Assembly (NCBI GenBank): GCA_046705645.1
Contig: JBJKQE010000060.1
Span: forward strand, 1-64,000
Length of the DNA: 64,000 nucleotides
Direction of reading: 5' to 3'
From: FEN-1297 sp046705645
GTDB lineage: Bacteria; Bacteroidota; Ignavibacteria; Ignavibacteriales; Ignavibacteriaceae
Part shown: piece after piece, positions 35,531-44,719 of the stretch
Layout of the letters: the number at the start of each line of letters is the position of its first letter
Position numbering within the stretch: position 1 is the stretch's first letter
Notes under the pieces: model-generated
What the model saw: the letters and a program-made list of their open reading frames with translations, nothing else
The model's database searches: none
What the model was told of the DNA's origin: nothing
Translations under genes and position numbers: made by a program

Positions 35531-37981
35531 ATGAAGTATTTATTCCTTTTATTCATCCCGTTACTTTTTATGAAAACCATCTCAGCTCAAATAAATAATT
35601 TTACAATTGTACCGACACCTCAAATAATAAAATTCGGCAAGGGATGTTTTTTAATTAATAAGAATACAAAAATAAAAATTTCCGGCAATGAAGAACAGCT
35701 TAAATTTTCCGCCGGTCAAATAAAAGAAACGCTTTCAAAGTCATTAAATATTTCTTCTATTATTACCTCAGAAGATTCAATTAACAGCGGAATTACACTC
35801 GCTGTTAACGATACAATAAATTTTCCGGATGTCCCGGATTCCGTCAGAGACCAAGCGTACAAATTAACTATAGGCGAAGATGGGATTAAGATAATATCGG
35901 GATCGGCAAGAGGCGTATTTTACGGAACAATGAGTCTAGTCCAGTTACTGGATAAAGCCGAATCTTCGAAATTACCGTGCGTTAATATCATCGACTGGCC
36001 CGATATGAAAATACGCGGAATTTCCGATGATATCAGCCGCGGGCAGGTTTCCACATTAAAAAACTTCGAGAAAATAATCAGAAATATCGCTCGTTATAAA
36101 ATGAACGTCTACATGCCTTATCTTGAAGATATGATTCAATTTCCGCAGTACCCGGATATCGGGAAGGATAGAGGGGCATTATCGCCTGAAGAAATAAAAG
36201 AATTTGTGGCTTATGCAAAAAATTATTTTATCGAGGTAATTCCGATTTTTCAAACACTCGGGCATTATGAAAATATTCTTTCACAAAAAAAGTATTTAAA
36301 GTACGCGGAATTCCCCGGGGCTGCTTCACTTAATGTTTCAAATGATTCAACTTATGTCTTTCTCGAACGCATGCTTAAAGAAGTTTTCAAATTATTTCCG
36401 TCAAAATATTTTCACATGGGTGCCGATGAAAGCTTCGATGTCGGTCTCGGCAGAAGTAAATATCTTGTAGATAGATACGGCATAGCAAAAGTACATGCTG
36501 ATCATTATAAAAAGATTTACAACATTTGTAAAAAGTACGGCAAAAAAGTAATGATGTATGGAGATATTATTTTAAGGCATCCTGAAATACTTAAAATGAT
36601 TCCCAAAGACATCACAATAGTAGACTGGCATTACCGGCCTGACTTTGATTATCCTTCAACTAAAACCTTTAAGGAAGCTGGGTTCAAATACATTGTTTCA
36701 CCTTCCGTATGGAATTTTTCAACTGCATTTCCTTCTTATATTAATGCACTCCCGAATATAAAATATTTTATAAAAGCTGGAATCGATAATAATTCCGAAG
36801 GAATGATAAACTCAAATTGGGGAGACTTCGGTGCGGAAACTTTTAAAGAGCTTTTATATTTCGGATATGCCTGGTCTGCACAGTGTGCATGGAATTTTAA
36901 GGAAAGCGATCTGTCTCAATTCAGCAAAAACTTTTTTTACGACTTTTTCGGTATAAATGACCCGAGAATTACAGAGATTTACACAGCATTGAGCAATCCG
37001 TTAAATCAAATGACTTGGAACGAATTCTGGCGCCACCCTCTTTTGGAGTTTCACGAACCAGCATGGTGGCAGGCACAGGTATCACCGGTAGTTAATATTA
37101 CTTGGATGAATTGGACTTTGCCGAATATTTTAAGCTACATTAACGCCTTAGAGCCGAAGGTAAAAAGGCATAAAGACCAGTTTGATCTCCTGCGTTTTAT
37201 TACCATGCTTGATTATTGGTATAAATCAAAAACATTAACGGAATTTTTCCTTCATGATAAGGATTATTTAAAATCCAGGAGAAATGATAATCATGTTACA
37301 AATATGATTAAAGATGATAAAAGTTCACTTAACAGGTTAAAACAAAGATATGATTATTTGTGGCAGAGATATTACGTAAATGCAAATCTTAACTTGATCA
37401 ATGATAAGTTTGACAGGCTGGAAGACTACTTTAACGAAATATTGGATTCTTTAAAAGCCGGAGACGATACTTTATATTCGCCACTGATAAAATCAAAATG
37501 GATATACTTAAAAACCGGGAAAAATAAGTTTGCCGATAAAGCCGATTTTAAAAAATCGATTAACTTAAAGGTAATCCCAGAAGATGCTTACCTTCAATTA
37601 ATCGGTGATACTTATGCGCGGCTTTACATAAACGGCAAGTACGTTGATGAAGTATATGCCCGCAGAACTTTATCGTTAACGGTCGAACACAAAAGAGTAA
37701 AGTTTCTGGATGTTAAAAAATATCTTAAAAAAGGAAAGAATACTTTTCTTGTAAAAGTGGAAAATTTTAATAATAATGGTGATGCCGGAGTTAATATTTC
37801 TTCTTATTTTAGGATGAAGGATAAATTGCTGAATATCGATACCAATGATAATAATATGCCGGGGTCATGGAAAGGAAGTATTAACGCAAGGCATTGGAGA
37901 AAGGTAATCTCTCAAGACTATCCCTTCCAAATTATAGCGCCTAATTTCATTACCGGTAGGCCTAGCTGGATAGAAAGATAA
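35531..37981 (+). CDS. Exported GH20-type beta-N-acetylhexosaminidase
   Basis: The 816-residue protein has a signal peptide (cleavage likely after ISAQ), an N-terminal GH20b-like alpha/beta domain (about 25-155) and a catalytic barrel. The Asp-Glu pair of substrate-assisted GH20 catalysis is visible in HMGADES (D299, E300), with IDWPDMKIRGISDDI at the barrel start. About 300 C-terminal residues form extra helical and beta domains that I cannot name. It would release terminal GlcNAc or GalNAc in the periplasm or outside. I use ATG 35531; a GTG two codons earlier is possible. The downstream membrane gene follows in 22 bases. Confidence 0.85.
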   Translation: MKYLFLLFIPLLFMKTISAQINNFTIVPTPQIIKFGKGCFLINKNTKIKISGNEEQLKFSAGQIKETLSKSLNISSIITSEDSINSGITLAVNDTINFPDVPDSVRDQAYKLTIGEDGIKIISGSARGVFYGTMSLVQLLDKAESSKLPCVNIIDWPDMKIRGISDDISRGQVSTLKNFEKIIRNIARYKMNVYMPYLEDMIQFPQYPDIGKDRGALSPEEIKEFVAYAKNYFIEVIPIFQTLGHYENILSQKKYLKYAEFPGAASLNVSNDSTYVFLERMLKEVFKLFPSKYFHMGADESFDVGLGRSKYLVDRYGIAKVHADHYKKIYNICKKYGKKVMMYGDIILRHPEILKMIPKDITIVDWHYRPDFDYPSTKTFKEAGFKYIVSPSVWNFSTAFPSYINALPNIKYFIKAGIDNNSEGMINSNWGDFGAETFKELLYFGYAWSAQCAWNFKESDLSQFSKNFFYDFFGINDPRITEIYTALSNPLNQMTWNEFWRHPLLEFHEPAWWQAQVSPVVNITWMNWTLPNILSYINALEPKVKRHKDQFDLLRFITMLDYWYKSKTLTEFFLHDKDYLKSRRNDNHVTNMIKDDKSSLNRLKQRYDYLWQRYYVNANLNLINDKFDRLEDYFNEILDSLKAGDDTLYSPLIKSKWIYLKTGKNKFADKADFKKSINLKVIPEDAYLQLIGDTYARLYINGKYVDEVYARRTLSLTVEHKRVKFLDVKKYLKKGKNTFLVKVENFNNNGDAGVNISSYFRMKDKLLNIDTNDNNMPGSWKGSINARHWRKVISQDYPFQIIAPNFITGRPSWIER

Positions 37982-38003
37982 ATAAAAATTTTAGGAGCTG
38001 TCA

Positions 38004-38531
38004 TTGAAGAAAACTTATTCAATAATAACCGGCTTTATTGCAGGATTATTTGCAGTTCTTTTTCTAGACCAGCTATTTAAAGGTTTACTAGCTAGTCTTT
38101 TTCTTAATGAAAAGATTAATATTTACTTTACCGGCATCCGATTAGCAGTTAATTTTCCGATTAAAGACATACATAATTTCTTTATTTATATCTTGCTTAT
38201 TATCTCCCCCTTCGTTCTAAGCATTCTTATGGTAGAAGTTACTTTAATTTGGCATAACAGAATTTCAAATAACTTCTTAAGAACATCTATTCTTATTTTT
38301 CAATTAATAAATGTAGGATATTTAATTTTTACTGCCGTATTAGGCTTGTTTTCCATACTATTTCAAACGACAATCCAAACTGACTGGTCGATGCTGTTGA
38401 GTCAAGGCGGACTTTCATACAACCAAAAATTAATATTTATGTTTTTTGTTTTATTTATTCTTCTGGGTTATATAAATATATTAACAAAGAGAATAAGAAA
38501 ATCAATTCCGATTATTACAAAAAAATCTTGA
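38004..38531 (+). CDS. Small membrane protein of unknown function
   Basis: The 175-residue protein has four hydrophobic segments (about residues 8-32, 57-80, 97-120 and 143-163). No family is recognised. The start is TTG 38004 with AGGAG at six bases. It is 22 bases after the hexosaminidase and 12 before the SDR gene, so the three form an operon. Confidence 0.65.
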   Translation: MKKTYSIITGFIAGLFAVLFLDQLFKGLLASLFLNEKINIYFTGIRLAVNFPIKDIHNFFIYILLIISPFVLSILMVEVTLIWHNRISNNFLRTSILIFQLINVGYLIFTAVLGLFSILFQTTIQTDWSMLLSQGGLSYNQKLIFMFFVLFILLGYINILTKRIRKSIPIITKKS

Positions 38532-38543
38532 GGTAAATTTATT

Positions 38544-39317
38544 ATGGGTTTGTTGTCCGATAAAATTGTTTTTATTACAGGCGCATCATCAGGAATAGGA
38601 AAATCTTGCGCTTTCGAATTTGCTAAAGAAGGAGCTTCTTTAATTTTAGCTGCAAGGCGTTCAAAGAGATTAACAGAACTTGAAGATTCATTAAAAGGCA
38701 AATTCGGAGTTAAGATATACAGTTTTGAACTAGATGTCCGTGATAAAGAAAAAGTTAATGATTCAATTTCATCATTTCCGGATGAATTTAAAAACGTAGA
38801 TATACTAATAAACAATGCAGGGCTTGCGCGCGGTTTCAGCAAGTTATATGAAGGTGAAATAGAGCATTGGGAAGAAATGATAGATACTAACGTAAAAGGC
38901 CTGTTGTATGTTACAAGGTTTATTTTGCCGAAAATGGTTGAAAGAAAAAGCGGACATATAATTAACGTAGGTTCTATAGCGGGACATGAAGCCTATGCAA
39001 ACGGCAATGTTTATTGCGCGACAAAATTTGCAGTTAAAGCATTAACTCAATCAATTAGATTGGATATTTTTGATAAAAACATAAGGGTCAGTGAAGTTGA
39101 TCCGGGCATGGTACTGACCGAGTTTAGCGACGTGAGGTTTTCAGGGGATAAAGATAAAGCAAAGAGAGTCTATGAAGGTTTAACGCCGCTTTCTCCGGAA
39201 GACATTGCAAGTGCAATCCTATTTTGTGCAACCAGGCCTTTGCATGTCAATATTAACGAAATAATTTTAACACCTACAGCTCAAGCTTCAGCAACACAAG
39301 TTCATCGAGTTAAATAA
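38544..39317 (+). CDS. Short-chain dehydrogenase/reductase (YdfG-like)
   Basis: This 257-residue classical SDR has a cofactor motif TGASSGIGK near the N-terminus, with ARRSKR after the second strand favouring NADP(H). It also has NNAG, the catalytic Ser in NVGSIAGHEAY, and YxxxK in YCATK. The sequence is closest in feel to YdfG-type 3-hydroxy acid/serine dehydrogenases, but substrate assignment within SDRs is not reliable. GAGG precedes ATG 38544. Confidence 0.88.
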   Translation: MGLLSDKIVFITGASSGIGKSCAFEFAKEGASLILAARRSKRLTELEDSLKGKFGVKIYSFELDVRDKEKVNDSISSFPDEFKNVDILINNAGLARGFSKLYEGEIEHWEEMIDTNVKGLLYVTRFILPKMVERKSGHIINVGSIAGHEAYANGNVYCATKFAVKALTQSIRLDIFDKNIRVSEVDPGMVLTEFSDVRFSGDKDKAKRVYEGLTPLSPEDIASAILFCATRPLHVNINEIILTPTAQASATQVHRVK

Positions 39318-39352
39318 AAAAAGCCGGCTGAGCTATAATTATTTCAACCGGC
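39316..39352 (-). terminator. Terminator of the YciO/YrdC gene
   Basis: The GCCGG/CCGGC stem (39323-39327 and 39348-39352) is followed, on the minus strand, by seven T. The loop is about 20 bases. It may also terminate the convergent SDR operon. Confidence 0.7.
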
Positions 39353-39366
39353 ATTTCCGAAAAAGT

Positions 39367-39978
39367 TTAAACAAAAAGGCTTACGTCCCCTGCGCCTTCT
39401 CTTATTACTTCAGGCTCTTCCATACTTAAATCAATTACACTTGAAGGATTACCTGCAAGATTTCCCGATGCAAGCATTAAATCAACCTGCGTATTAAATA
39501 TGTTCCTTATATCGAAAGGATCGAATACAATTTCTCCTTTCCTATTTGTTACACTAGTGCTTATAATAGGATTGCCAAGCTCTTCCACTAGTTTTAAAGT
39601 AATTGAATGATTAGGCACTCTAATTCCAACTGTTTTTCTGTTGCTCCATAACTTTTTAGGAACCAGTTTGGCAGCCGGTAAAATAAAAGTATAAGGTCCG
39701 GGCAATAAACGTTTCATAGTTTTATAAGCGTAATCCGAAACTTTAGCATAATTTGATATATCTTTTAAATTTGCACAAACAAAACTAAACAGTTTTGTAC
39801 TTCCGTCATTTTTAATTGAAAAAATTCTCTCAAGTGCTCCACGATTAAAAATATCACAACCTATTCCGTAAACAGTATCGGTGGGATAAATAACCACACC
39901 TCCATTTCGCAGAACTTCAACAGCTTTGTTGATATAACGTAATTGAGGATTTTCAGGATGAAGTTCATAATACTCCAT
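39367..39978 (-). CDS. YciO/YrdC/Sua5-family protein (threonylcarbamoyl-AMP synthase-like)
   Basis: The 203-residue protein matches the YrdC fold: GGVVIYPTDTVYGIGCD, KRLLPGPYTFILPA, VGIRVPNH and the closing PSSVIDL. YrdC/Sua5 makes threonylcarbamoyl-AMP for the t6A37 tRNA modification. The wording IKNDGSTKLFSFVCANLKDIS is closer to the YciO branch, whose activity is weaker or different, so the cellular TsaC may be encoded elsewhere. Monocistronic. Confidence 0.85.
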   Translation of the reverse strand: MEYYELHPENPQLRYINKAVEVLRNGGVVIYPTDTVYGIGCDIFNRGALERIFSIKNDGSTKLFSFVCANLKDISNYAKVSDYAYKTMKRLLPGPYTFILPAAKLVPKKLWSNRKTVGIRVPNHSITLKLVEELGNPIISTSVTNRKGEIVFDPFDIRNIFNTQVDLMLASGNLAGNPSSVIDLSMEEPEVIREGAGDVSLFV

Positions 39979-40210
39979 TTTTAACTCCTTTCATCTAAGG
40001 ATTTTTATTTTATTTACATGAAATGTCTATCTTGGTAAGTTCCAGTTGAGAATGTTCATTTTCTTAAGAATATCCATTGGTTTAATTGCAATATAAAAAG
40101 GTATAATTAATAGTCAATAACCCTTAAATGGGTATTTTCGTTAATCACTTTATTTATTTAACTAAGAGAAATAATTTTGATTGGAGGCTATTTTTTCTTA
40201 AAAAATTTAT

Positions 40211-40218
40211 TATATTTG
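40211..40218 (+). promoter_or_regulatory. Candidate promoter -7 box for rpmB
   Basis: TATATTTG matches the Bacteroidota TAnnTTTG consensus exactly and lies 43 bases before the rpmB ATG. A clean -33 element at the usual spacing is not visible. Confidence 0.45.
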
Positions 40219-40261
40219 TTGTTCAAATTTAAAAAATCGGGTATGTTTTAAGGAGTGTTAA

Positions 40262-40501
40262 ATGTCTAGAAGATGTCAAGTAACCGGTGTGGGACCAATA
40301 ACTGGAAATCATGTTTCTCACGCACATAACAGAAGAAAAAGAAGATTTTTGCCAAATCTCCAAAAAAAGAGAATTTGGGTTCAGGAATTGAACAGATTTG
40401 TGACATTAAAGCTTTCAACCAAAGCTATTAAAAATATTTCAAAAAGCGGTACTTCCGAGGTAGCAAGACTAATAAACGATAAGCAAATAAAAGTTAGATA
40501 A
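40262..40501 (+). CDS. rpmB: 50S ribosomal protein L28
   Basis: This 79-residue basic protein has the L28 signature: MSRRCQVTG start, GNHVSHAHNRRKRRFLPNLQ and a C-terminal KLSTKAIKNI helix. The length is normal. AAGGAG lies seven to eight bases before ATG 40262. It is a single gene bounded by a bidirectional terminator. Confidence 0.95.
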   Translation: MSRRCQVTGVGPITGNHVSHAHNRRKRRFLPNLQKKRIWVQELNRFVTLKLSTKAIKNISKSGTSEVARLINDKQIKVR

Positions 40502-40525
40502 TACGGTATTTAATTAAAAGTTATA

Positions 40526-40557
40526 AAAAAAGGAAAGCATAAAAGCTTTCCTTTTTT
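40526..40557. terminator. Bidirectional terminator between rpmB and rplI
   Basis: The perfect hairpin GGAAAGC/GCTTTCC with loop ATAAAA has an A run before and a T run after. It works in both directions and separates the convergent rpmB and rpsF-rplI transcripts. Confidence 0.9.
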
Positions 40558-40575
40558 CGTTTAAATACACCGGAG

Positions 40576-41019
40576 TTACTGTCTAACCACCCAAACTTTA
40601 ATGTTAGTTGTAACATTAGAATGAAGCTTTATAGCTATACCGTAAATTCCTAAAGACTTAATCGGCTCTTCGATTTCAATTTTTCTTCTATCAATCTCAT
40701 AGCCTTTTTCCTTTAAAGCATCTGCAATCATCTGGGTTGTTACGGAGCCGAAGATTTTATCTTCCTCTCCAACTTGAACGGAAATTGTAACCGAAACTTT
40801 TTCAAGTTCTAACCCCAGCTTTTCCGCTGCTTCTATTTCCTGCTTTTTCTTCTTTTCAACCGATTTCTTTTCTTCTTCCAGCGCACGGATGTTGCCGTCT
40901 AGAGCAGCATATGCAATTTTTCTGGGTATTAAAAAATTTCTTGCGTATCCTTCTTTTACATCGATTAACTGTCCAATCTGTCCAAGATTATCATAATTTT
41001 GTCTAAGTATTACTTTCAT
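40576..41019 (-). CDS. rplI: 50S ribosomal protein L9
   Basis: The 147-residue protein has the L9 N-terminal domain (MKVILRQNYDNLGQIGQLIDVKEGYARNFLIP pattern in parts: VKEGYARNFLIP), a long charged connecting helix rich in EEKKSVEKKKK, and the C-terminal domain. Last gene of the rpsF-ssb-rpsR-rplI operon. Confidence 0.95.
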   Translation of the reverse strand: MKVILRQNYDNLGQIGQLIDVKEGYARNFLIPRKIAYAALDGNIRALEEEKKSVEKKKKQEIEAAEKLGLELEKVSVTISVQVGEEDKIFGSVTTQMIADALKEKGYEIDRRKIEIEEPIKSLGIYGIAIKLHSNVTTNIKVWVVRQ

Positions 41020-41037
41020 TTTATCTCCTTTAATATA

Positions 41038-41268
41038 CTATCGAACAGTGTCGGAAACATAAGGCAAAAGAGCCATATGCCTGGCACGTTGAATAGCAAT
41101 TGATAATTGTCTTTGATATTTGGATCTTGTTCCTGTAATTCTTTTAGGTATAATTTTCCCTTGTTCGGTAATATACCTTTGTAAAAGTTTAACGTCTTTA
41201 TAGTCAATATACTTTACTTTATTTTGAGTAAATCTACAGATTTTTTTTGTTTTAATTTCTTTTTTCAT
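41038..41268 (-). CDS. rpsR: 30S ribosomal protein S18
   Basis: The 76-residue S18 protein has conserved KYIDYKDVKLLQRYI, GKIIPKRITGT, and the helix QRQLSIAIQRARHMALLPY. ATG 41268 with GGTGA five bases upstream is preferred over a TTG 12 bases earlier. In the operon between ssb and rplI. Confidence 0.95.
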   Translation of the reverse strand: MKKEIKTKKICRFTQNKVKYIDYKDVKLLQRYITEQGKIIPKRITGTRSKYQRQLSIAIQRARHMALLPYVSDTVR

Positions 41269-41281
41269 TTTATTCACCAAT

Positions 41282-41770
41282 TTACTTTAATAAATCAGAT
41301 TCTTCACTAGATAAAAATTTATCAAATGAATCCTCCGTATAATCTACATTTTCCTCTTCGGAAATAACATCTTCCAGCTCTTCATTTTGGTCTTCAATTC
41401 CGTTATCTCCTCCATTTAATTTACCTTTTCTGTTAAGGAATTGTATTCTCCTAGCTTTAATTTCAACAATACTTCTGTTATGACCTTCGTCAGATTTCCA
41501 GCTTCTGCTTTGCAACTCGCCATCCACAAGAATGGCGGAACCTTTTCTAAGTCTAGCATGACAGCTATCTGCCAACTTGTTCCAAGCAACAATGCCGACG
41601 TAGCAAACGTCTTCCTGCCATTGATTAGATCCATCTTTGTATTTTCTGTTAGATGCGATGGAAAAGTTTACAACAGGAGTGTTATTGGTGGTCTGTCTGT
41701 ATACAGGATCTTTAGTCAAATTACCGGATACAATAACATAGTTTACTTCGGGCATCTTCAAATCGGCCAT
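41282..41770 (-). CDS. ssb: Single-stranded DNA-binding protein
   Basis: The 162-residue protein has an OB-fold domain (about residues 1-115): NYVIVSGNLTKDP, WQEDVCYVGIVAWNKLAD, LRKGSAILVDGELQSRSW. It binds ssDNA and recruits repair enzymes. The acidic tail ends in SSEESDLLK rather than the DDIPF-type tip that docks partner proteins in most bacteria. Position between rpsF and rpsR is the classic arrangement. The tail difference suggests a specialised or divergent SSB. Confidence 0.93.
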   Translation of the reverse strand: MADLKMPEVNYVIVSGNLTKDPVYRQTTNNTPVVNFSIASNRKYKDGSNQWQEDVCYVGIVAWNKLADSCHARLRKGSAILVDGELQSRSWKSDEGHNRSIVEIKARRIQFLNRKGKLNGGDNGIEDQNEELEDVISEEENVDYTEDSFDKFLSSEESDLLK

Positions 41771-41804
41771 GGTCTTTCCTCCATACTTAATCGTAATTTG
41801 TTAA

Positions 41805-42227
41805 TTATTGTTCATTTTCATCTTTTTCTTCATCTTCAATTTCATTTTCTAACGTTTCTTGTGAATGTGAAGTAGAATTTTCCGCTTCTTCATTCAAAGG
41901 AATTAACTTGGTTTTTTCTAAAAACTCAATAGCATCATTATCCAATTTAATTGTTAGATACCGCAAGATATGCTCATCCAGGGTGTAGGTTCGTTCGAGT
42001 TTTGTAACAATATTTGAGGGAGCGTTAAATCTAAAGATGGCATAGTAACCGATTTTACTTTTCTTAACCATGTAGGCCAGTCTTTTCCTTCCCCAATTTT
42101 CGATTTCTCTAATTTCCCCGCCATTATTTGTTATGATTTCTTTTATATGAGATATTATTGAATCAATTTGTTCATCATCCAAAGCGGCATTAATCATCAC
42201 AGCGCTTTCGTAGACATTCGTATTCAT
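41805..42227 (-). CDS. rpsF: 30S ribosomal protein S6
   Basis: The 140-residue S6 has YESAVMINAALDDEQIDSI, NWGRKRLAYMVKKSKIGYYAIFRF and a very acidic C-terminal tail (about residues 108-140). First gene of the ribosomal operon, with a strong AGGAGGTGA site. S6 binds S18 in the ribosome. Confidence 0.95.
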   Translation of the reverse strand: MNTNVYESAVMINAALDDEQIDSIISHIKEIITNNGGEIREIENWGRKRLAYMVKKSKIGYYAIFRFNAPSNIVTKLERTYTLDEHILRYLTIKLDNDAIEFLEKTKLIPLNEEAENSTSHSQETLENEIEDEEKDENEQ

Positions 42228-42256
42228 ACCGTCAATTCACCTCCTTTGGTCATTAG

Positions 42257-42278
42257 GCCCTCATCTTTCTATGAGAGC
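42257..42278 (-). promoter_or_regulatory. Hairpin in the rpsF leader, possible S6:S18 autoregulation site
   Basis: On the minus strand, GCTCTCAT and ATGAGGGC pair over eight positions (one G-U) around loop AGAAAG, 29 bases before the rpsF start. S6:S18 complexes repress their own operon through a leader hairpin in many bacteria. I could not confirm the characteristic CCG-containing internal loop, so this is a positional suggestion. Confidence 0.4.
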
Positions 42279-42386
42279 AGGGGTTAATAAATATTTGTAT
42301 TAAAAACAGCCTTAAATTTATTTAAATAAGAACGTAATTACAAGTATTTTAATGTATTTCTTAAAATTTCTAATCCTAATTTTCTT

Positions 42387-42974
42387 TTACAAGTTCTCAC
42401 CAGCGGTGTTGTATAACTTGCTGTTAGCATCCAATAACTGCTTTACACCCCCTTTTATAAACTCCTCAACTAAATAAGTCGCAATTTTAAAAATTTCTTC
42501 CAATTTAGGTTTTTCTTCAGAATTAAAGTCGGAAAGTACAAAATCGGCCATTTCACCATGCTTAAAATCGTTCCCAATTCCTATTCTTAATCGCGGAAAT
42601 TGATCTGATAATAAATGGTAAATAATTGAACTTAATCCGTTATGCCCACCATCGCCTCCCGAAATTTTTGCCTTAATTACAGAGAAATTAAGATTAATAT
42701 CATCTTGAATAACAAGCAAATCCGAGACATTAATGTCGTAATAATTTACGGCAGCAAGCGCTGCAATTCCGCTATTGTTTACGTAGGTCGAAGGTTTAAT
42801 GAGAGAGTATTCGGAATTGTTTAATTTCCCTTCATAATAGAAATAGTCATTTTTTGAAGGTATTATTTTTAGGCTGTATTTTTCCGCCATATAATTTAAC
42901 AGCATAAATCCCACATTATGCCTGTTATATTTATATCGGTTTCCGGGATTTCCAATCCCAAGTATAACTCGCAC
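42387..42974 (-). CDS. pth: Peptidyl-tRNA hydrolase
   Basis: The 195-residue Pth releases tRNA from stalled peptidyl-tRNA. Catalytic H19 lies in RHNVGF; N9 in GIGNPG; the KPSTYVNNSG loop; an Asp in VIQDDIN; and GGDGGHNGLSS. The start is GTG 42974. It lies upstream of the rpsF leader, after rplY and prs, a common bacterial order. Confidence 0.95.
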   Translation of the reverse strand: MRVILGIGNPGNRYKYNRHNVGFMLLNYMAEKYSLKIIPSKNDYFYYEGKLNNSEYSLIKPSTYVNNSGIAALAAVNYYDINVSDLLVIQDDINLNFSVIKAKISGGDGGHNGLSSIIYHLLSDQFPRLRIGIGNDFKHGEMADFVLSDFNSEEKPKLEEIFKIATYLVEEFIKGGVKQLLDANSKLYNTAGENL

Positions 42975-42985
42975 TTTTAATAAAT

Positions 42986-43624
42986 TTACTCTTCTTCTTC
43001 TTCAGTCTTTTCTTTGCCGATAACTTCAGGTTCAGTAACAGCTTCTTCAGCTCCTTCAGCAGTAGCTTCCTTCTCTGCCTTTGGATGAGTTACCGATATA
43101 ATAACCGTACTTTCGGGATTTAAAATTGTAATGTTTTCCAACTTAACATCTTTAACGTGAATCGCATCTCCAATTTTTAGATCCTGAATATCTAAATCAA
43201 TATGCTGTGGAATATTAGCAGGCAGGCATTCAATATCCAGTTTATGCAGGAATGTTTGCATCACTCCGCCTTCTTTAATACCAACCGGGCTACCATGAAA
43301 CTTAATCGGAACTTCAAACTCAAACGTTTCACCAGAGGTGAGGCCTAATAAATCAAAGTGAACAACTTTGTCCGTAAGAGGATCGAATTGAATGTCTTTA
43401 ATTACACAATCTACATCATTGTGTCCTTCAATTTGAAGTGAAATCAAGTGTGTTTCGGTTGTATAAATAAGTGGATTAATTGTTTTATCCAATACATCTA
43501 TTGAAATCGGTTTCTCATGTTTAGAGTAATATACTCCCGGAACTCTACCGCTTTTACGCAGATTATTTCTAAAAGATTTGTTATTTGTCTCTCTAATATT
43601 TGCTTTTAATATTACTTTTTCCAT
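42986..43624 (-). CDS. rplY: 50S ribosomal protein L25 (CTC/general stress form)
   Basis: The 212-residue L25 has an N-terminal 5S-RNA-binding domain (SFRNNLRKSGRVPGVYY, HLISLQIEGHNDVDCVIKDIQFDP) and a C-terminal beta domain ending in an acidic tail (EEEE). The two-domain length matches the CTC-type L25. A GGAG site precedes ATG 43624. It is 20 bases after prs and 11 before pth. Confidence 0.94.
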   Translation of the reverse strand: MEKVILKANIRETNNKSFRNNLRKSGRVPGVYYSKHEKPISIDVLDKTINPLIYTTETHLISLQIEGHNDVDCVIKDIQFDPLTDKVVHFDLLGLTSGETFEFEVPIKFHGSPVGIKEGGVMQTFLHKLDIECLPANIPQHIDLDIQDLKIGDAIHVKDVKLENITILNPESTVIISVTHPKAEKEATAEGAEEAVTEPEVIGKEKTEEEEE

Positions 43625-43644
43625 TTTAACTCCAAGTTCTAATT

Positions 43645-44592
43645 TTATCCTTTATCTATATCAAAAAGCGAGCTAATTGATTCATTTAAATAAGTTCTTT
43701 TAATTGCTTCGGCAAAAAGATCCGAAGCAGTAACAATTGTAATTTTATCAGAGTCTCCTTTTCGAGTGAATTCAATCGTATCAGAGACAAATAATTTTTT
43801 AATCTGCGATTTATTTATTCTTTCAACTGCCGATCCTGAGAAAAGCGGATGAGTAATAGCACCATAAATGTTTAAAGCGCCTTTATTCTTAAGAGCTTCA
43901 ATTGCTCCGACAAAAGTCCCGGCGGTATCAATTAAATCATCCACTAACAAAACATCTTTGTTCTCAACACTACCAATTATATGAACAACTTCGGCTAAAT
44001 TTTGTTTTGGTCTTCTTTTATCAATAACTACCAGGTCTGCATGCAGTCTTTTAGCGTAAGATCTGGCAATTTTTATACCTCCCACATCCGGGGAAACAAC
44101 CACCAAATTATTTTTTAAATTTTCCAATAAACCTATAAACATAGGTGAACCATAAAGGTGATCAAACGGAATATCAAAGAATCCCTGTATTTGGGCAGCA
44201 TGCAAATCCATAGTCATTACCCTATCGGCACCTGCTACGGTAATAAGATTTGCAATTAATTTAGCAGTTATGGAAACTCTAGGCTGATCTTTTCTATCCT
44301 GCCTTGAATATCCGAAATAAGGTATAACCGCAGTAATTCTTTTTGCCGATGCTCTCTTTGCAGCATCAACCATTATAAGAAGCTCTATAAGGTTATCGGA
44401 TGGAGGATTTGTCGATTGTATTATAAAAACATCCGAGCCGCGAATATTTTCTCCGTACTTAACCCAAATTTCTCCGTCGCTAAATCTTTTTAATTCAACA
44501 GCTCCTAATGACTTACCAAGCTTTTCGGCTATTTTTTCAGCTAGCGGTCTGTTTGAACTTCCTGAAAAAATCTTATAATCATTAGGTGACAT
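43645..44592 (-). CDS. prs: Ribose-phosphate pyrophosphokinase
   Basis: This 315-residue PRPP synthase makes 5-phosphoribosyl-1-pyrophosphate from ribose-5-P and ATP for nucleotides, histidine and NAD. Signatures: IFSGSSNRPLAEKIA, FIIQSTNPP, YFGYSRQDRKDQPR, MDLHAAQIQGFFDIP and the PRPP loop LLVDDLIDTAGT. Full length. First gene of the prs-rplY-pth run. Confidence 0.96.
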   Translation of the reverse strand: MSPNDYKIFSGSSNRPLAEKIAEKLGKSLGAVELKRFSDGEIWVKYGENIRGSDVFIIQSTNPPSDNLIELLIMVDAAKRASAKRITAVIPYFGYSRQDRKDQPRVSITAKLIANLITVAGADRVMTMDLHAAQIQGFFDIPFDHLYGSPMFIGLLENLKNNLVVVSPDVGGIKIARSYAKRLHADLVVIDKRRPKQNLAEVVHIIGSVENKDVLLVDDLIDTAGTFVGAIEALKNKGALNIYGAITHPLFSGSAVERINKSQIKKLFVSDTIEFTRKGDSDKITIVTASDLFAEAIKRTYLNESISSLFDIDKG

Positions 44593-44719
44593 AAATTAAT
44601 TAAAATTTATCAATTTATTTTAAAAATAGACAATAAATATAATTAAAACCTTCTGGTAAGTCAATAAACATTTTAACGTGAAATATTCAACTTGTGTATA
44701 TTAAATCTTCTTTTACCGT

